Shown piece by piece: positions 25,716 to 35,061 of a DNA stretch of 64,000 nt. Origin of the DNA: Bradyrhizobium tropiciagri (lineage in GTDB: Bacteria; Pseudomonadota; Alphaproteobacteria; Rhizobiales; Xanthobacteraceae); NCBI RefSeq assembly GCF_018130505.1, contig NZ_JAFCKH010000002.1, positions 310,001 through 374,000 of the forward strand, read 5' to 3'. The first letter of the stretch is position 1. Each line of letters opens with the position of its first letter. Both the position numbers and the translations under genes were made by a program. The notes under the pieces were generated by a model. That model was not told the origin of the DNA. It saw only the letters and a program-made list of their open reading frames with translations, and ran no database searches.

Positions 25716-26237
25716 GATCAACGCCTCCGAACGTTTCCTGCGAGGGGTTAACTCTCGGCGGTGGACAGCGTTTCTGGAACTCGGTTCGCGCTTGGAGAAG
25801 GCCGGATATTTCGGCCCAAACTGCATCGTCTACCGTCCCGACCGGGCACGCGACGCTACGGTGGTAATCCGGCCGCGCCATCGAACATTGCCACTTTTTC
25901 CCGATAGCGTGCATGTGCGTTCCGGATGGAGCGCGGGACGGTCTTGGCGTGTCTTGGAGGAGTGAGCACCCCATAGGCACGCCAAGCCGTTTTTCTTCAC
26001 ATATGCGAATGCGGGATTGGCAACGCGCGTGCCACGCTGGCCTCGGATGTACCTGGGCCTCAGCGCTACCCCTCGCTGGGGACTTTCCTTGAGTTCGGGC
26101 GGCTTACTTTCCAATGCCGGCAAACAGGAGGCGCAGCACTAACAGGCTACCGTTACTTTGCATGGGGTTGTTTTTCGACTTTTGTTGTTTGGTCCCGAGG
26201 GGCGCAGGTCATGCCCGCCTCGTCACGCGCCTTCGCC
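25716..26237 (+). other. 522-bp interval without a convincing gene
   Basis: Holds repeat R2 and two overlapping frames on opposite strands (ATG near 25714 forward, and 25830-26123 reverse) with no ribosome site and arginine-rich composition. I see no terminator for lepA at its lower edge. A T-rich patch at 26166-26190 is unexplained. Confidence 0.4.
25992..26090. repeat. diverged repeat R2 with two stem-loops
   Basis: Same design as R1: TCTTCACATATGC, CGCTGGCCTCGGATGTACCT, GGGCCTCAGCG and ACCCCTCGCTGGGGACT. The longest identical block shared with R1 is TACCCCTCGCTGGGG. Confidence 0.6.
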
Positions 26238-28049
26238 TCAGCTGTCCACCTTCAGCGCGGCAATGAAGGCTTCCTGCGGGATGTCGACCTTGCCGAACTG
26301 CCGCATCTTCTTCTTGCCTTCCTTCTGCTTCTCCAGAAGCTTGCGTTTGCGGGTGATGTCGCCGCCGTAGCACTTCGCGGTGACGTCCTTGCGCAGCGCG
26401 CGGACGGTTTCGCGCGCGATCACCTTGCCGCCGATCGCCGCCTGGATCGGGATCTGGAACATGTGCGGCGGGATCAGCTCCTTCATCTTCTCGACCATGG
26501 CGCGGCCGCGGCCCTCGGCGCGGGTGCGATGCACCAGCATCGACAGCGCGTCGACCGGCTCGGCGTTGACGAGGATCTGCATCTTGACGAGATCGGCCGG
26601 CTTGTAGTCGGTGAGGTGATAGTCGAACGAGGCGTAGCCCTTGGAGACCGACTTCAGGCGGTCGTAGAAATCGAACACCACTTCATTGAGCGGCAAATCG
26701 TACTTCACCATCGCGCGCGAGCCGACATAGGTCAGCTCCTTCTGCGCGCCGCGGCGATCCTGGCACAGCTTCAGCACGCTGCCGAGATATTCGTCGGGGG
26801 TGAGAATCGTCGCCTCGATCCACGGCTCCTCGATCTCGGCGATCTTGACCACGTCGGGCATGTCGACCGGGTTGTGGATCTCGAGCTCGGTGCCGTCGGT
26901 CAGCTTCATCTTGTAGATCACGCTCGGCGCGGTCGCGATCAGGTTGAGATCGAACTCGCGCGACAGCCGCTCCTGGATGATCTCGAGGTGCAGCAGCCCG
27001 AGGAAGCCGCAGCGGAAGCCGAAGCCGAGCGCGGCCGAGGTCTCCATCTCGAACGAGAAGCTGGCGTCGTTCAGCCGCAGCTTGCCCATTGCGGCGCGCA
27101 GCGTCTCGAAGTCGTCGGCGTCGACCGGGAACAGGCCGCAGAACACCACCGGGATCGCCGGCTTGAAGCCCGGCAGCATGTCCGTCACCGGCTTCCTGTC
27201 GTCGGTGATGGTGTCACCCACGCGCGTGTCGGCGACTTCCTTGATCGCCGCGGTGATGAAGCCGATCTCGCCGGGGCCGAGCTCGTCGACCTGCTGCATC
27301 TTCGGCGTGAAGAAGCCGACGCGCTCGATGTCGTAGGCCGCGCCGGTGCCCATCATGCGGATGCGCTGGCCCTTCTTCATGGTGCCGTCGACGACGCGGA
27401 TCAGGACGACGACGCCGAGATAGACGTCGTACCAGCTGTCGACCAAGAGCGCCTTGAGCGTCGCGTCGCGGTCGCCCTTCGGCGGCGGCAGGCGGGTGAC
27501 GATCGCCTCCAGCACGTCGGGCACGCCGATGCCGGTCTTGGCCGAGATCATCACCGCATCGGAAGCGTCGATGCCGATCACGTCCTCGATCTGCTGCTTG
27601 ACCTTGTCTGGCTCGGCGGCCGGCAGGTCGACCTTGTTCAGGACCGGCACGATCTCGTGGTTGTTGTCGAGCGCCTGATACACGTTGGCGAGCGTCTGCG
27701 CCTCGACGCCCTGGCTGGCGTCGACCACCAGCAGGGAACCCTCGCAGGCCGCCAGCGACCGCGAGACCTCGTAGGCGAAGTCGACATGGCCGGGCGTGTC
27801 CATCAGGTTGAAGATGTAGTCCTTGCCATCCTTGGCGCGATAGTTCAGGCGCACGGTCTGCGCCTTGATGGTGATGCCGCGCTCGCGCTCGATATCCATC
27901 GAATCGAGCACCTGCTCCTTGCCCGCCATTTCGCGATCCGACAGGCCGCCTGTCATCTGGATCAGGCGGTCGGCCAGGGTCGATTTGCCATGGTCGATAT
28001 GGGCGACGATGGAGAAGTTGCGGATGTTGGAAATCGGGGCAGTTGTCAT
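26238..28049 (-). CDS. lepA: elongation factor 4 (LepA), ribosome back-translocase GTPase
   Basis: 603 residues, full length for the family. G1 motif [10 protein letters not shown]2 [15 protein letters not shown]3 DTPGHVDF, G4 NKVD, followed by domains II, III, V and the LepA-specific C-terminal domain ([40 protein letters not shown]). LepA binds ribosomes and helps initiation or rescue of stalled elongation under ionic stress. Start at ATG 28049 ([15 protein letters not shown]), the usual N-terminus; the frame to 28166 is not conserved-looking. Confidence 0.97.
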   Translation of the reverse strand: MTTAPISNIRNFSIVAHIDHGKSTLADRLIQMTGGLSDREMAGKEQVLDSMDIERERGITIKAQTVRLNYRAKDGKDYIFNLMDTPGHVDFAYEVSRSLAACEGSLLVVDASQGVEAQTLANVYQALDNNHEIVPVLNKVDLPAAEPDKVKQQIEDVIGIDASDAVMISAKTGIGVPDVLEAIVTRLPPPKGDRDATLKALLVDSWYDVYLGVVVLIRVVDGTMKKGQRIRMMGTGAAYDIERVGFFTPKMQQVDELGPGEIGFITAAIKEVADTRVGDTITDDRKPVTDMLPGFKPAIPVVFCGLFPVDADDFETLRAAMGKLRLNDASFSFEMETSAALGFGFRCGFLGLLHLEIIQERLSREFDLNLIATAPSVIYKMKLTDGTELEIHNPVDMPDVVKIAEIEEPWIEATILTPDEYLGSVLKLCQDRRGAQKELTYVGSRAMVKYDLPLNEVVFDFYDRLKSVSKGYASFDYHLTDYKPADLVKMQILVNAEPVDALSMLVHRTRAEGRGRAMVEKMKELIPPHMFQIPIQAAIGGKVIARETVRALRKDVTAKCYGGDITRKRKLLEKQKEGKKKMRQFGKVDIPQEAFIAALKVDS

Positions 28050-28291
28050 GGGGCGCGGGATAGCATCCGCACCCCCGCGCGGGCAACCATAATGCAGTAT
28101 TTTGCAGGGGCATGACGGCGAATCACCGCGGCGTTCCGGCGGGCTGCCGTAATGCTTTCCGTTCACGTTTCTGCTAGGCGTGCCGGACGCCGCTTTTCTG
28201 AAAGATCGTGCTCCGGCCGCCCAACGACGCGGCAGCGCGTCTCACGCCAAGCTGATTACACGGGCCGCAAAAACACGCTACCCAGAGACCC

Positions 28292-29908
28292 ATGTCGACT
28301 GCCTCCTACCTTCCCGCCGCGCGGCGCGCGCGCCGCAGACTGACGGTCCGCCGGAGCGCCGCGTGGCTTGCCGCGCGCGCCTGCGATCCCAAGGCCGGCC
28401 TCTGGCTGGTGATCGGCTTCGCGGTGGTCCACGCGCTGCTGTGGACCGCGATCCTGGTCAAGCTCAAGGCCGCGCAGGACGTCCATATGGACGTCGCGGA
28501 GGCCTATGCCTGGGGCCAGCGCTTCTTGCTCGGCTACGGCAAGCATCCGCCGCTGTCGGGCTGGATCGCCGGCGTCTGGTTCAGGATTTTCCCGGTCACC
28601 AACTGGTCGACCTATCTGCTCGCGATGACGACCGTGAGCTCCGCGCTGGTGGTCTGCTGGCTGATCGCGGTGCGCGTCGTCGACCGCCGCCGCGCGTTCT
28701 TCGCCGTGGTGATGCTCGCGCTCTACCCGATCTTCAATTTCAAGGGCTTCAAGTACAACGCGGACCTCGCGCAGCTGGTGCCGCTGCCGCTGCTGGTGCT
28801 GGCCTATCTGAATGCGTTCGAGAAGCGCACCGTGAAATCCGGCCTGTGGCTCGGCTTTGCCGGGGCGCTGGCGCTGATGACCAAATACTGGGTGGTGACG
28901 ATGATCGGCGCCATCGGGCTCGCCGCGCTGATCCATCCGCAGCGGCTCGCCTTCCTGCGCTCGCCGGCGCCGTGGGTCGCGATCGCCACGATGCTGGTCG
29001 CCATGATCCCGCATCTGGTTTGGCTGGAGGAGGTCGACTTCCTGCCGTTCACCTATGCCGGCGAGATCTACGCGCTGCCCAGCCGCGCGCTCAATGTCCA
29101 GCACGTGATCGGCTATATCGGGCACAATCTGGCGCTGCTCGCCGCGCCGGTCGTGCTGTCGCTGCTCGCGCTGCTGGTCGTGGTGCTGGTGCGCTGGCAG
29201 CGAACCGGCGTGCTGGCATGGGTGTGGTCGCGCGGGCCCAATCCGGCGGTCAATCTGCCGCAGGCGATCAACATCTGGCTGATCCAGCTGATCGTCGCGA
29301 TCGGGCCGCCGCTCGGCGCGCTGGCGTTCTCGGTCTACATCAAGACCGACTGGGGCATCCCGCTGTTCTTCCTGGTGCCGCTCGCGCTGGTCGCGATCCC
29401 GACGCTGCGGCTGCCGCGCGTTGCGCTGTTCGCGATGTTGGCCATCTGGTTCGTGGTCACGATCGCGACGCTGATCGCGGCGCCGAGCATCGCCACGCGG
29501 GAGATGGCGTCGAACCGCACCGGCGCCTCGACCTACGCCGCGCGCTCGGAGCTCGCGCGCGAGCTGACCGAGGTCTGGCAGCGCAAATTCCATTCGCGCT
29601 GGGCGGTGGTCGTCGCGCGCTCCGACATCGCCGAGCCGATGACGTTCTACAGCCCCGACCATCCGGCGGCGATCATGCCGGGCGAGGCGTGGTCGTCAGG
29701 ACTGACGTCGCTCGATGAGGCGAAGCGACTCGGCTTCATCGGCGTCTGCGACACCAAGGAGCCGGAGTACCTGGTGCCGTGCGAGCCCTGGATGGCTGAG
29801 CACGCCAAGGGCGCCGAGCAAGTGGTGATGACCACGCAGCGCTTCTTCCAGGGCCATCCCGGCCCGTCCACGGTCTGGAAAGTCTATCTGGTGCCGCCGG
29901 CGAAGTAG
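28292..29908 (+). CDS. GT39/PMT-family membrane glycosyltransferase
   Basis: 538 residues, about 11-12 membrane helices. The first periplasmic loop carries DVAEAYAWGQRFLLGYGKHP and PPLSGWI, matching the acidic metal-binding region of ArnT/PMT-like enzymes (PF13231 type). A soluble C-terminal domain of ~130 residues begins around RSELARELTEVWQRKFHSRW. Such enzymes transfer a sugar from a polyprenyl-phosphate donor to lipid A, a polysaccharide or a protein in the periplasm; acceptor unknown. It is divergent from lepA and converges on ptsH. Confidence 0.88.
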   Translation: MSTASYLPAARRARRRLTVRRSAAWLAARACDPKAGLWLVIGFAVVHALLWTAILVKLKAAQDVHMDVAEAYAWGQRFLLGYGKHPPLSGWIAGVWFRIFPVTNWSTYLLAMTTVSSALVVCWLIAVRVVDRRRAFFAVVMLALYPIFNFKGFKYNADLAQLVPLPLLVLAYLNAFEKRTVKSGLWLGFAGALALMTKYWVVTMIGAIGLAALIHPQRLAFLRSPAPWVAIATMLVAMIPHLVWLEEVDFLPFTYAGEIYALPSRALNVQHVIGYIGHNLALLAAPVVLSLLALLVVVLVRWQRTGVLAWVWSRGPNPAVNLPQAINIWLIQLIVAIGPPLGALAFSVYIKTDWGIPLFFLVPLALVAIPTLRLPRVALFAMLAIWFVVTIATLIAAPSIATREMASNRTGASTYAARSELARELTEVWQRKFHSRWAVVVARSDIAEPMTFYSPDHPAAIMPGEAWSSGLTSLDEAKRLGFIGVCDTKEPEYLVPCEPWMAEHAKGAEQVVMTTQRFFQGHPGPSTVWKVYLVPPAK

Positions 29909-29927
29909 CGGCTCTGCGCGCCGCGCC

Positions 29928-30254
29928 CTACGTGCCTTCTTCGTTGAACTTGCTGGCGACGAGCTCGGCGATGGCATCGAGCGCCTGCTGCGCTTCCTCG
30001 CCCTTGGCGGAGACCACCACGGTGGTGCCGGGGCCCGCGGCGAGCATCATCAAGCCCATGATCGAGGTGCCGCCGACGGTCTCGCCGCCGCGGGTGACCC
30101 AGACCTCGGCGTTGAAGCGCTCGACCATCTGGACGAATTTTGCCGATGCCCGCGCATGCAGGCCGCGCTTGTTGACGATCAAGAGCTCACGGGAGATCGC
30201 GCCCGGTGGCACGCCCGGGCCGACGTCATTGGTGCCCGGGGCCTCGCCGCTCAT
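29928..30254 (-). CDS. ptsH: phosphocarrier protein HPr (regulatory PTS)
   Basis: 108 residues. Phospho-acceptor His in NKRGLHARASAKFV and a serine-site region GGTSIMGLMMLAAGPG that HprK can phosphorylate. It has ~20 extra N-terminal residues compared with E. coli HPr. It passes phosphate from enzyme I to the EIIA encoded just upstream; the two genes overlap by 4 bp, so translation is coupled. No sugar-permease EIIB/EIIC is visible, consistent with the regulatory PTS of Rhizobiales. Confidence 0.95.
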   Translation of the reverse strand: MSGEAPGTNDVGPGVPPGAISRELLIVNKRGLHARASAKFVQMVERFNAEVWVTRGGETVGGTSIMGLMMLAAGPGTTVVVSAKGEEAQQALDAIAELVASKFNEEGT

Positions 30255-30652
30255 TTGCCTGCGAGAACGCGGCTGGCGATGGTGACGTATTTGCGGCCGG
30301 CTTCCTGGGCCATCGCGATCGCGTCGGGCAGCGAGCGCTCCTCGCGGACCTTGGCGAGCTTGACCAGCATGGGAAGATTGATCCCTGCGAGCACTTCCAC
30401 CTTGGGACGGCTCATGCAGGAGATCGCGAGGTTGGACGGCGTGCCGCCGAACATGTCGGTGAGGATCGCAACGCCGTCGCCACTGTCGACGCGATTCACC
30501 GCTTCGATGATGTCGCTTCGACAGAGATCGGAGTCGTCCTCGGCCCCGATCGTAATTGCTTCAATTTGTTTCTGCGGACCCATCACGTGTTCGAGCGCCG
30601 CTCTGAACTCGTCGGCAAGGCGCCCATGGGTCACCAGCACTAGACCAATCAT
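30251..30652 (-). CDS. PTS EIIA component, mannose family
   Basis: 133 residues. Opens MIGLVLVTHGRLADEFRAAL, where His9 is the predicted phosphorylation site, and continues AILTDMFGGTPSNLAISCMS. This EIIA(Man)-type protein (often called ManX or PtsM) receives phosphate from HPr and serves a regulatory function rather than sugar uptake in alphaproteobacteria. GAGGAG stands six bases before ATG 30652, favouring it over the longer frame to 30709. Confidence 0.94.
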   Translation of the reverse strand: MIGLVLVTHGRLADEFRAALEHVMGPQKQIEAITIGAEDDSDLCRSDIIEAVNRVDSGDGVAILTDMFGGTPSNLAISCMSRPKVEVLAGINLPMLVKLAKVREERSLPDAIAMAQEAGRKYVTIASRVLAGK

Positions 30653-30739
30653 CGGAAACTCCTCGCGGGCGCTCTTTGGTGCACCGCACGAACGCGCCAC
30701 TTTGACCATCCAGAGGCCCTGCGCAAGAGGGCATCTTGG

Positions 30740-31306
30740 CTAGTCTCCCTGATCCTGGCGGTAGAGAGGGGAGGCTGCGCCGACTAAATCCGGCGCGATA
30801 GTGGATGTGATATGGTTACCAATTCCCTTCTCACAATTGCCCGGAAGATTACGGGAACATGAACTTTCGGTTGTCGTCAGCGCTGCGACAACTAGCAGCA
30901 GGGGTTGGAAACCAACTGCAACGGGAATTCTCGGTATCAAAACACCATTAAGGCGGGTCGTGAGCGCCTCCGAAGGCGGCAGCCGCTCCGCGTCGTCGGC
31001 GGCGAGGTCGACGACCAGCCCCACCACCGCCTCGGTTGCGAACGGGACGCGGCGGATTCCGAGGCCGCGGATCTCGATCAAGCCCGCCAATTGCCGCGCC
31101 GGGCGTACCCACAATTGTTGGCCGGCTGTGTCGAGATGGACACGGTCATCGCCCACCAAAATGGCCGGCGGAACCTGTCCGGTGCGCCCGGCGAGAATCA
31201 GCTCGAAGGCCAGGCGGGACTTGCCGGCCCCCGACGGGCCGCGGATCAGCACCGCACGCTCGCCGATCAAAACGGCCGAGGCATGCACGCTTGAATTGTT
31301 GCTCAT
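30740..31306 (-). CDS. hprK: HPr kinase/phosphorylase (short alphaproteobacterial form)
   Basis: 188 residues. Walker A GPSGAGKS, GDDRVHLD and the HprK signature LIEIRGLGIRRVPF are present. The N-terminal domain found in Gram-positive HprK is absent, as usual in Rhizobiales. It phosphorylates or dephosphorylates HPr on serine, linking metabolic state to PTS phosphate flow. The last ~35 residues (GNCEKGIGNHITSTIAPDLV onward) look unlike the family and may be a lineage-specific tail. Start codon overlaps the chvG stop by 4 bp. Confidence 0.93.
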   Translation of the reverse strand: MSNNSSVHASAVLIGERAVLIRGPSGAGKSRLAFELILAGRTGQVPPAILVGDDRVHLDTAGQQLWVRPARQLAGLIEIRGLGIRRVPFATEAVVGLVVDLAADDAERLPPSEALTTRLNGVLIPRIPVAVGFQPLLLVVAALTTTESSCSRNLPGNCEKGIGNHITSTIAPDLVGAASPLYRQDQGD

Positions 31307-33111
31307 AGTGTCGGCAGCCTGACCACGAAGCGCGCGCCGGCGACCGTGGGCTTGCCGTCCTCGTCCGCGGCGCCGAGACGGTTCTCGGCCCAAATGCGTC
31401 CGCCATGCGCTTCGATGATCTGCTTGGAGATCGAAAGCCCGAGGCCCGAATTCTGGCCGAAGCCCTGATGCGGCCGGTCGGTGTAGAAGCGCTCGAAGAT
31501 CCGCTCCAGCGCGTCCTCGCCGATGCCCGGTCCGTCATCGTCGACGACGATCTCGACCTCGTTGCGGACGCGGCGGCAGACGATGCGTACCTTGTCGCCG
31601 GGCTTGGAAAACGATTGCGCGTTGGATAGCAGGTTCGAGATCACCTGGCCGAGCCGTGAATCATGGCCGGGCACCGACAGCGTGTCGGTCGGGCTGCGGC
31701 CCTCGAAGCGGGCTTCGACCGCGACGTCGTGGCCGAGCCGGGTCTCGTTGGCGACGCCGGTCAGCGTCGTCAGCAGCCGGCGCAGATCGACCGGCGCCAT
31801 GTCCTGGCGCTGCAACTCGGCATCGAGGCGGCTCGCATCCGAGATGTCGGAGATCAGGCGGTCGAGCCGCTTGACGTCGTGCTCGATCACCGCGAGCAGC
31901 CGCGCGCGACTGTTCTCGTTGCGCGCCAGCGGCAGGGTCTCGACCGCCGATCGCAGCGAGGTCAGCGGATTCTTCAATTCATGGGCGACGTCGGCGGCGA
32001 ACATCTCGATCGCCTCGATGCGGCTGTAGAGCGCGTTGGTCATGTCGCGCAGTGCGCCGGAGAGATGGCCGATCTCGTCGCGGCGGCCGGTGAAGTCGGG
32101 GATCTCGACCCGGGTCTGGATGCGGTGGCGGACGCGCTCGGCGCCGTCGGCGAGCCGCCGCACCGGACCTGCGATCGTGCTCGCGAGCAGCAGCGACAGC
32201 ATGATCATCACGGCGGAGGCGACGCCGCCGACCTTCAGGATGGCGAGGCGCTCGGCCATCACCAACTGGTCGATGTCGTCGCCCTGGGTCGTCAGCATCA
32301 GTGCGCCGCGCACGGCACGGAAGTGCTGCACGGGAACCGCGACCGAGACCACGACCGCGCCGCGTTCGGTGACGCGCACCATGCTGCTCTTCATGCCCTC
32401 GAGTGATTGGGCGACTTCGGAATAGCCTCTGCCGCCTTCGGGGCCGAGCTCGCGATAGATCGGCAGATCGCCGCGGTTGAGCCAGGTCTTGATCGCGATC
32501 TTGCTCTTCTCGTACAGCGACGGCACGTCCGACGGCGGCGGCAGCTCGAAACGCAGCACGTCGCCGCGCGCGAACAGATTGCGGCTGTCGAGGATCAGTC
32601 CGCCGTCGCGGTCGAATATCCGCGCCCGGGTCTTGGTCGGCGCGATCAGGCGCCGCAGGATCGGCGCGACGCGCTCGGGATTGATCGGGAAATCGGCGGA
32701 CTCGTCCGGAGTGCCGATGCTTTCGCCGGGCTTGAGGTCGAGGAAGCGGTCGGGATCGAAAGTCGTGGTGTTGCCTTCGACGGTCGCCGATGCCGCGATC
32801 GCCTCCGAGATGATCTCGGCATAGACCAAAAGGCTCTGCGTGCGGGCCTCGATCAGGCCCTGCCGGAACTGCGACAGATAGAGGATGCTCGCGACCAGCG
32901 CGACGAGGCCGGCAAGGTTGAGCGAGACGATGCGGCGCGTCAGGCTCGAGAACGACAGCGCGAAGAAGAACTGGCCGGCACGGCGCAGCCAGCCGAGCGG
33001 GCGGCGCCAGCCCTTGTCTTTCGCCCGGTCGTCAGCCACGGCGTCATGGTCGAGGAGCGATGGCGCGTCCTCGGTGGTCAGTCCCTGCTCGAGCTGCGTT
33101 CGATCAAGCAC
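31303..33111 (-). CDS. chvG: sensor histidine kinase ChvG
   Basis: 602 residues. Membrane helix 1 at ~60-80 (LNLAGLVALVASILYL), a ~200-residue periplasmic domain, helix 2 near 300 (VASAVMIMLSLLLASTI), HAMP, then H-box ADVAHELKNPLTSLRSAVE and HATPase boxes (ISNLLSNAQSF, VDDDGPGIGEDALE, SGLGLSISKQIIEAHGG). ChvG senses acid or host conditions and phosphorylates ChvI; in rhizobia and Agrobacterium the pair controls exopolysaccharide, motility and symbiosis genes. The start is GTG at 33111 without a clear ribosome site. Confidence 0.95.
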   Translation of the reverse strand: MLDRTQLEQGLTTEDAPSLLDHDAVADDRAKDKGWRRPLGWLRRAGQFFFALSFSSLTRRIVSLNLAGLVALVASILYLSQFRQGLIEARTQSLLVYAEIISEAIAASATVEGNTTTFDPDRFLDLKPGESIGTPDESADFPINPERVAPILRRLIAPTKTRARIFDRDGGLILDSRNLFARGDVLRFELPPPSDVPSLYEKSKIAIKTWLNRGDLPIYRELGPEGGRGYSEVAQSLEGMKSSMVRVTERGAVVVSVAVPVQHFRAVRGALMLTTQGDDIDQLVMAERLAILKVGGVASAVMIMLSLLLASTIAGPVRRLADGAERVRHRIQTRVEIPDFTGRRDEIGHLSGALRDMTNALYSRIEAIEMFAADVAHELKNPLTSLRSAVETLPLARNENSRARLLAVIEHDVKRLDRLISDISDASRLDAELQRQDMAPVDLRRLLTTLTGVANETRLGHDVAVEARFEGRSPTDTLSVPGHDSRLGQVISNLLSNAQSFSKPGDKVRIVCRRVRNEVEIVVDDDGPGIGEDALERIFERFYTDRPHQGFGQNSGLGLSISKQIIEAHGGRIWAENRLGAADEDGKPTVAGARFVVRLPTL

Positions 33112-33222
33112 TGGTAAAACTGCCGGGTTGGATTGGATGTCGTCCCGCGAAGCAGGCGCCTGCGCAAGCTTACCCCAGCCGCAAGTGCCCTGTCAGTTAA
33201 CAAACCCTCCGCAAAGCGCAGA

Positions 33223-33924
33223 TCAGGCTTCCTTGAAGCGATAGCCGACGCCGTACAGCGTCTCGATCATCTCGAACTCGTAGTCGACCATCTTGAACTT
33301 CTTGCGCAGCCGCTTGATGTGGCTGTCGATGGTGCGGTCATCGACATAGACCTGGTCGTCATAGGCCGCATCCATCAGCGCGTTGCGGCTCTTCACGACG
33401 CCGGGGCGGGTGGCGAGGGCTTGCAGGATCAGAAATTCGGTGACGGTCAGCGTCACCGGCTCGTTCTTCCAGGTGCAGGTGTGGCGCTCCGGGTCCATCC
33501 GCAGCAGGCCGCGGTCCAGTGCACGGGCATCGGGCTCCTTCGGCGGGGCGGTCGGATCCTTGGGCTGGCCGCGGCGGAGCACGGCCTTGACGCGTTCGAC
33601 CAAGAGGCGCTGCGAGAACGGCTTGCGGATGAAATCGTCGGCGCCCATTTTCAGGCCGAACAATTCGTCGATTTCTTCGTCCTTGGAGGTCAGGAAGATC
33701 ACCGGCAGGTCGGACTTCTGGCGCAGCCGGCGCAGCGTCTCCATGCCGTCCATGCGCGGCATCTTGATGTCGAGGATCGCAAGATCGGGCGGCGAGGTGC
33801 GAAAACCATCCAGCGCCGACGCACCGTCCGTATACGTCATGATCCGATAGCCCTCGGCTTCGAGCGCGATCGAGACGGAGGTGAGAATGTTGCGGTCGTC
33901 ATCGACCAAGGCGATTGTGGGCAT
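33223..33924 (-). CDS. chvI: response regulator ChvI
   Basis: 233 residues. The receiver domain has LVDDD, phospho-Asp in [17 protein letters not shown] and the IRKPF lysine. The winged helix is OmpR type with [18 protein letters not shown] and YGVGYRFKE. High similarity to rhizobial ChvI. It precedes chvG by 111 bp on the same strand. The order chvI-chvG-hprK-EIIA-ptsH is the conserved Rhizobiales arrangement. Confidence 0.96.
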   Translation of the reverse strand: MPTIALVDDDRNILTSVSIALEAEGYRIMTYTDGASALDGFRTSPPDLAILDIKMPRMDGMETLRRLRQKSDLPVIFLTSKDEEIDELFGLKMGADDFIRKPFSQRLLVERVKAVLRRGQPKDPTAPPKEPDARALDRGLLRMDPERHTCTWKNEPVTLTVTEFLILQALATRPGVVKSRNALMDAAYDDQVYVDDRTIDSHIKRLRKKFKMVDYEFEMIETLYGVGYRFKEA

Positions 33925-34164
33925 GTGCTGCTTTCACAATTGAGAGTGGCTTGACGGCGGGCATTCCAGCATCGCGCCGTGTAAATGGGCTTCGAACGCG
34001 GTCAACGAGCAATGCAAGCTGGGCTGAAGTGTGACCGAGTTCCGCAAAATAAGGTTCTGCGGCCCGTGCGTTAGACCCCATATAGCACCCTGAGATCATG
34101 AGGAAAGGCCCTTTTTTCGCCGAGAAAGCGGGCCTGTTCCGTAACAAAATGACCCGATAGAGCC

Positions 34165-34899
34165 ATGGAACCGACCTCCGATTTCGACCCCGCCCGCCTC
34201 GCCCGCTCGCTGCTGCGCCGCAGCCGCCAGGGCGCGCTGGCAACCCTGATGCCAGGGACCGGCGACCCCTATTGCTCGCTGGTCAACCTCGCCAGCCACC
34301 CGGACGGCTCCCCGATCCTGCTGATCTCCCGCCTGGCGCTGCATACGAAGAACATTTTGGCCGACGGCAGGGTGTCGTTGATGCTGGATGAGCGTGCCGA
34401 AGGCGATCCCCTGGAGGGGGCGCGGGTCATGCTGGCCGGCCGCGCCGAGGAGGTCACGGAGGCCGAGCGGGAGCTCGTTCGCCGGCGCTATCTTGGCGCC
34501 CAGCCTTCCGCAGAAGTCTTTGTGGACTTTAAGGATTTCTCGTTTTTTGTGATCCGGCCGAGCGGCGCCCACCTGGTCGCCGGCTTCGGCCGTATCGTCG
34601 ACCTCAAGCCCGGCCAATTCCTGACCGATCTCGGCGGCGCCACGCCGCTGCTGGAGGCCGAGGCGGGCGCGGTGGCGCACATGAATGAGGACCACCGCGA
34701 GGCCATGAACCTCTACGCCACGCGCCTGCTCGGGGCCGACGGCGCCGATTGGATCTGCACCGGCTGCGACCCCGACGGCATGGACATGCAGGCCGGCCGC
34801 AACGCGCTGCGGCTCGATTTCCCGGAGCGGGTCACCGATGGCACCGGGCTGCGCAAGATGCTGGTCCGCCTCGCCGGCGAAGCCCGCGCCAAGGGGTAG
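34165..34899 (+). CDS. HugZ-like heme utilisation / pyridoxamine-phosphate-oxidase-fold protein
   Basis: 244 residues. An N-terminal split-barrel domain (~10-150: LRRSRQGALATLMPGTGDPY, PILLISRLALHTKNI, RVSLMLDE) is followed by a DUF2470-type domain (EAGAVAHMNEDHREAMNLYA, GADWICTGCDPDGMDM). This pair defines the HugZ family; some members degrade heme, others bind flavin. The C-terminal acidic and histidine residues (HMNEDH) are intact. The stop codon lies in a short tandem duplication (CAAGGGGTAGCC twice). Confidence 0.87.
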   Translation: MEPTSDFDPARLARSLLRRSRQGALATLMPGTGDPYCSLVNLASHPDGSPILLISRLALHTKNILADGRVSLMLDERAEGDPLEGARVMLAGRAEEVTEAERELVRRRYLGAQPSAEVFVDFKDFSFFVIRPSGAHLVAGFGRIVDLKPGQFLTDLGGATPLLEAEAGAVAHMNEDHREAMNLYATRLLGADGADWICTGCDPDGMDMQAGRNALRLDFPERVTDGTGLRKMLVRLAGEARAKG

Positions 34900-35061
34900 C
34901 CAGACAAGGGGTAGCCAAAACGGATAGCGGCGACGTCCCGACGCGTGGTCGGGCCTTGAACGCGCGCCGACGCTGCCGCGACCCAATTGCAGCGCAGCGA
35001 GGCATGATGCCGCACAGCTGTTCTCCTTGCGCGATCGTGGCGGCGGCGGCGCGAGGCTCTC

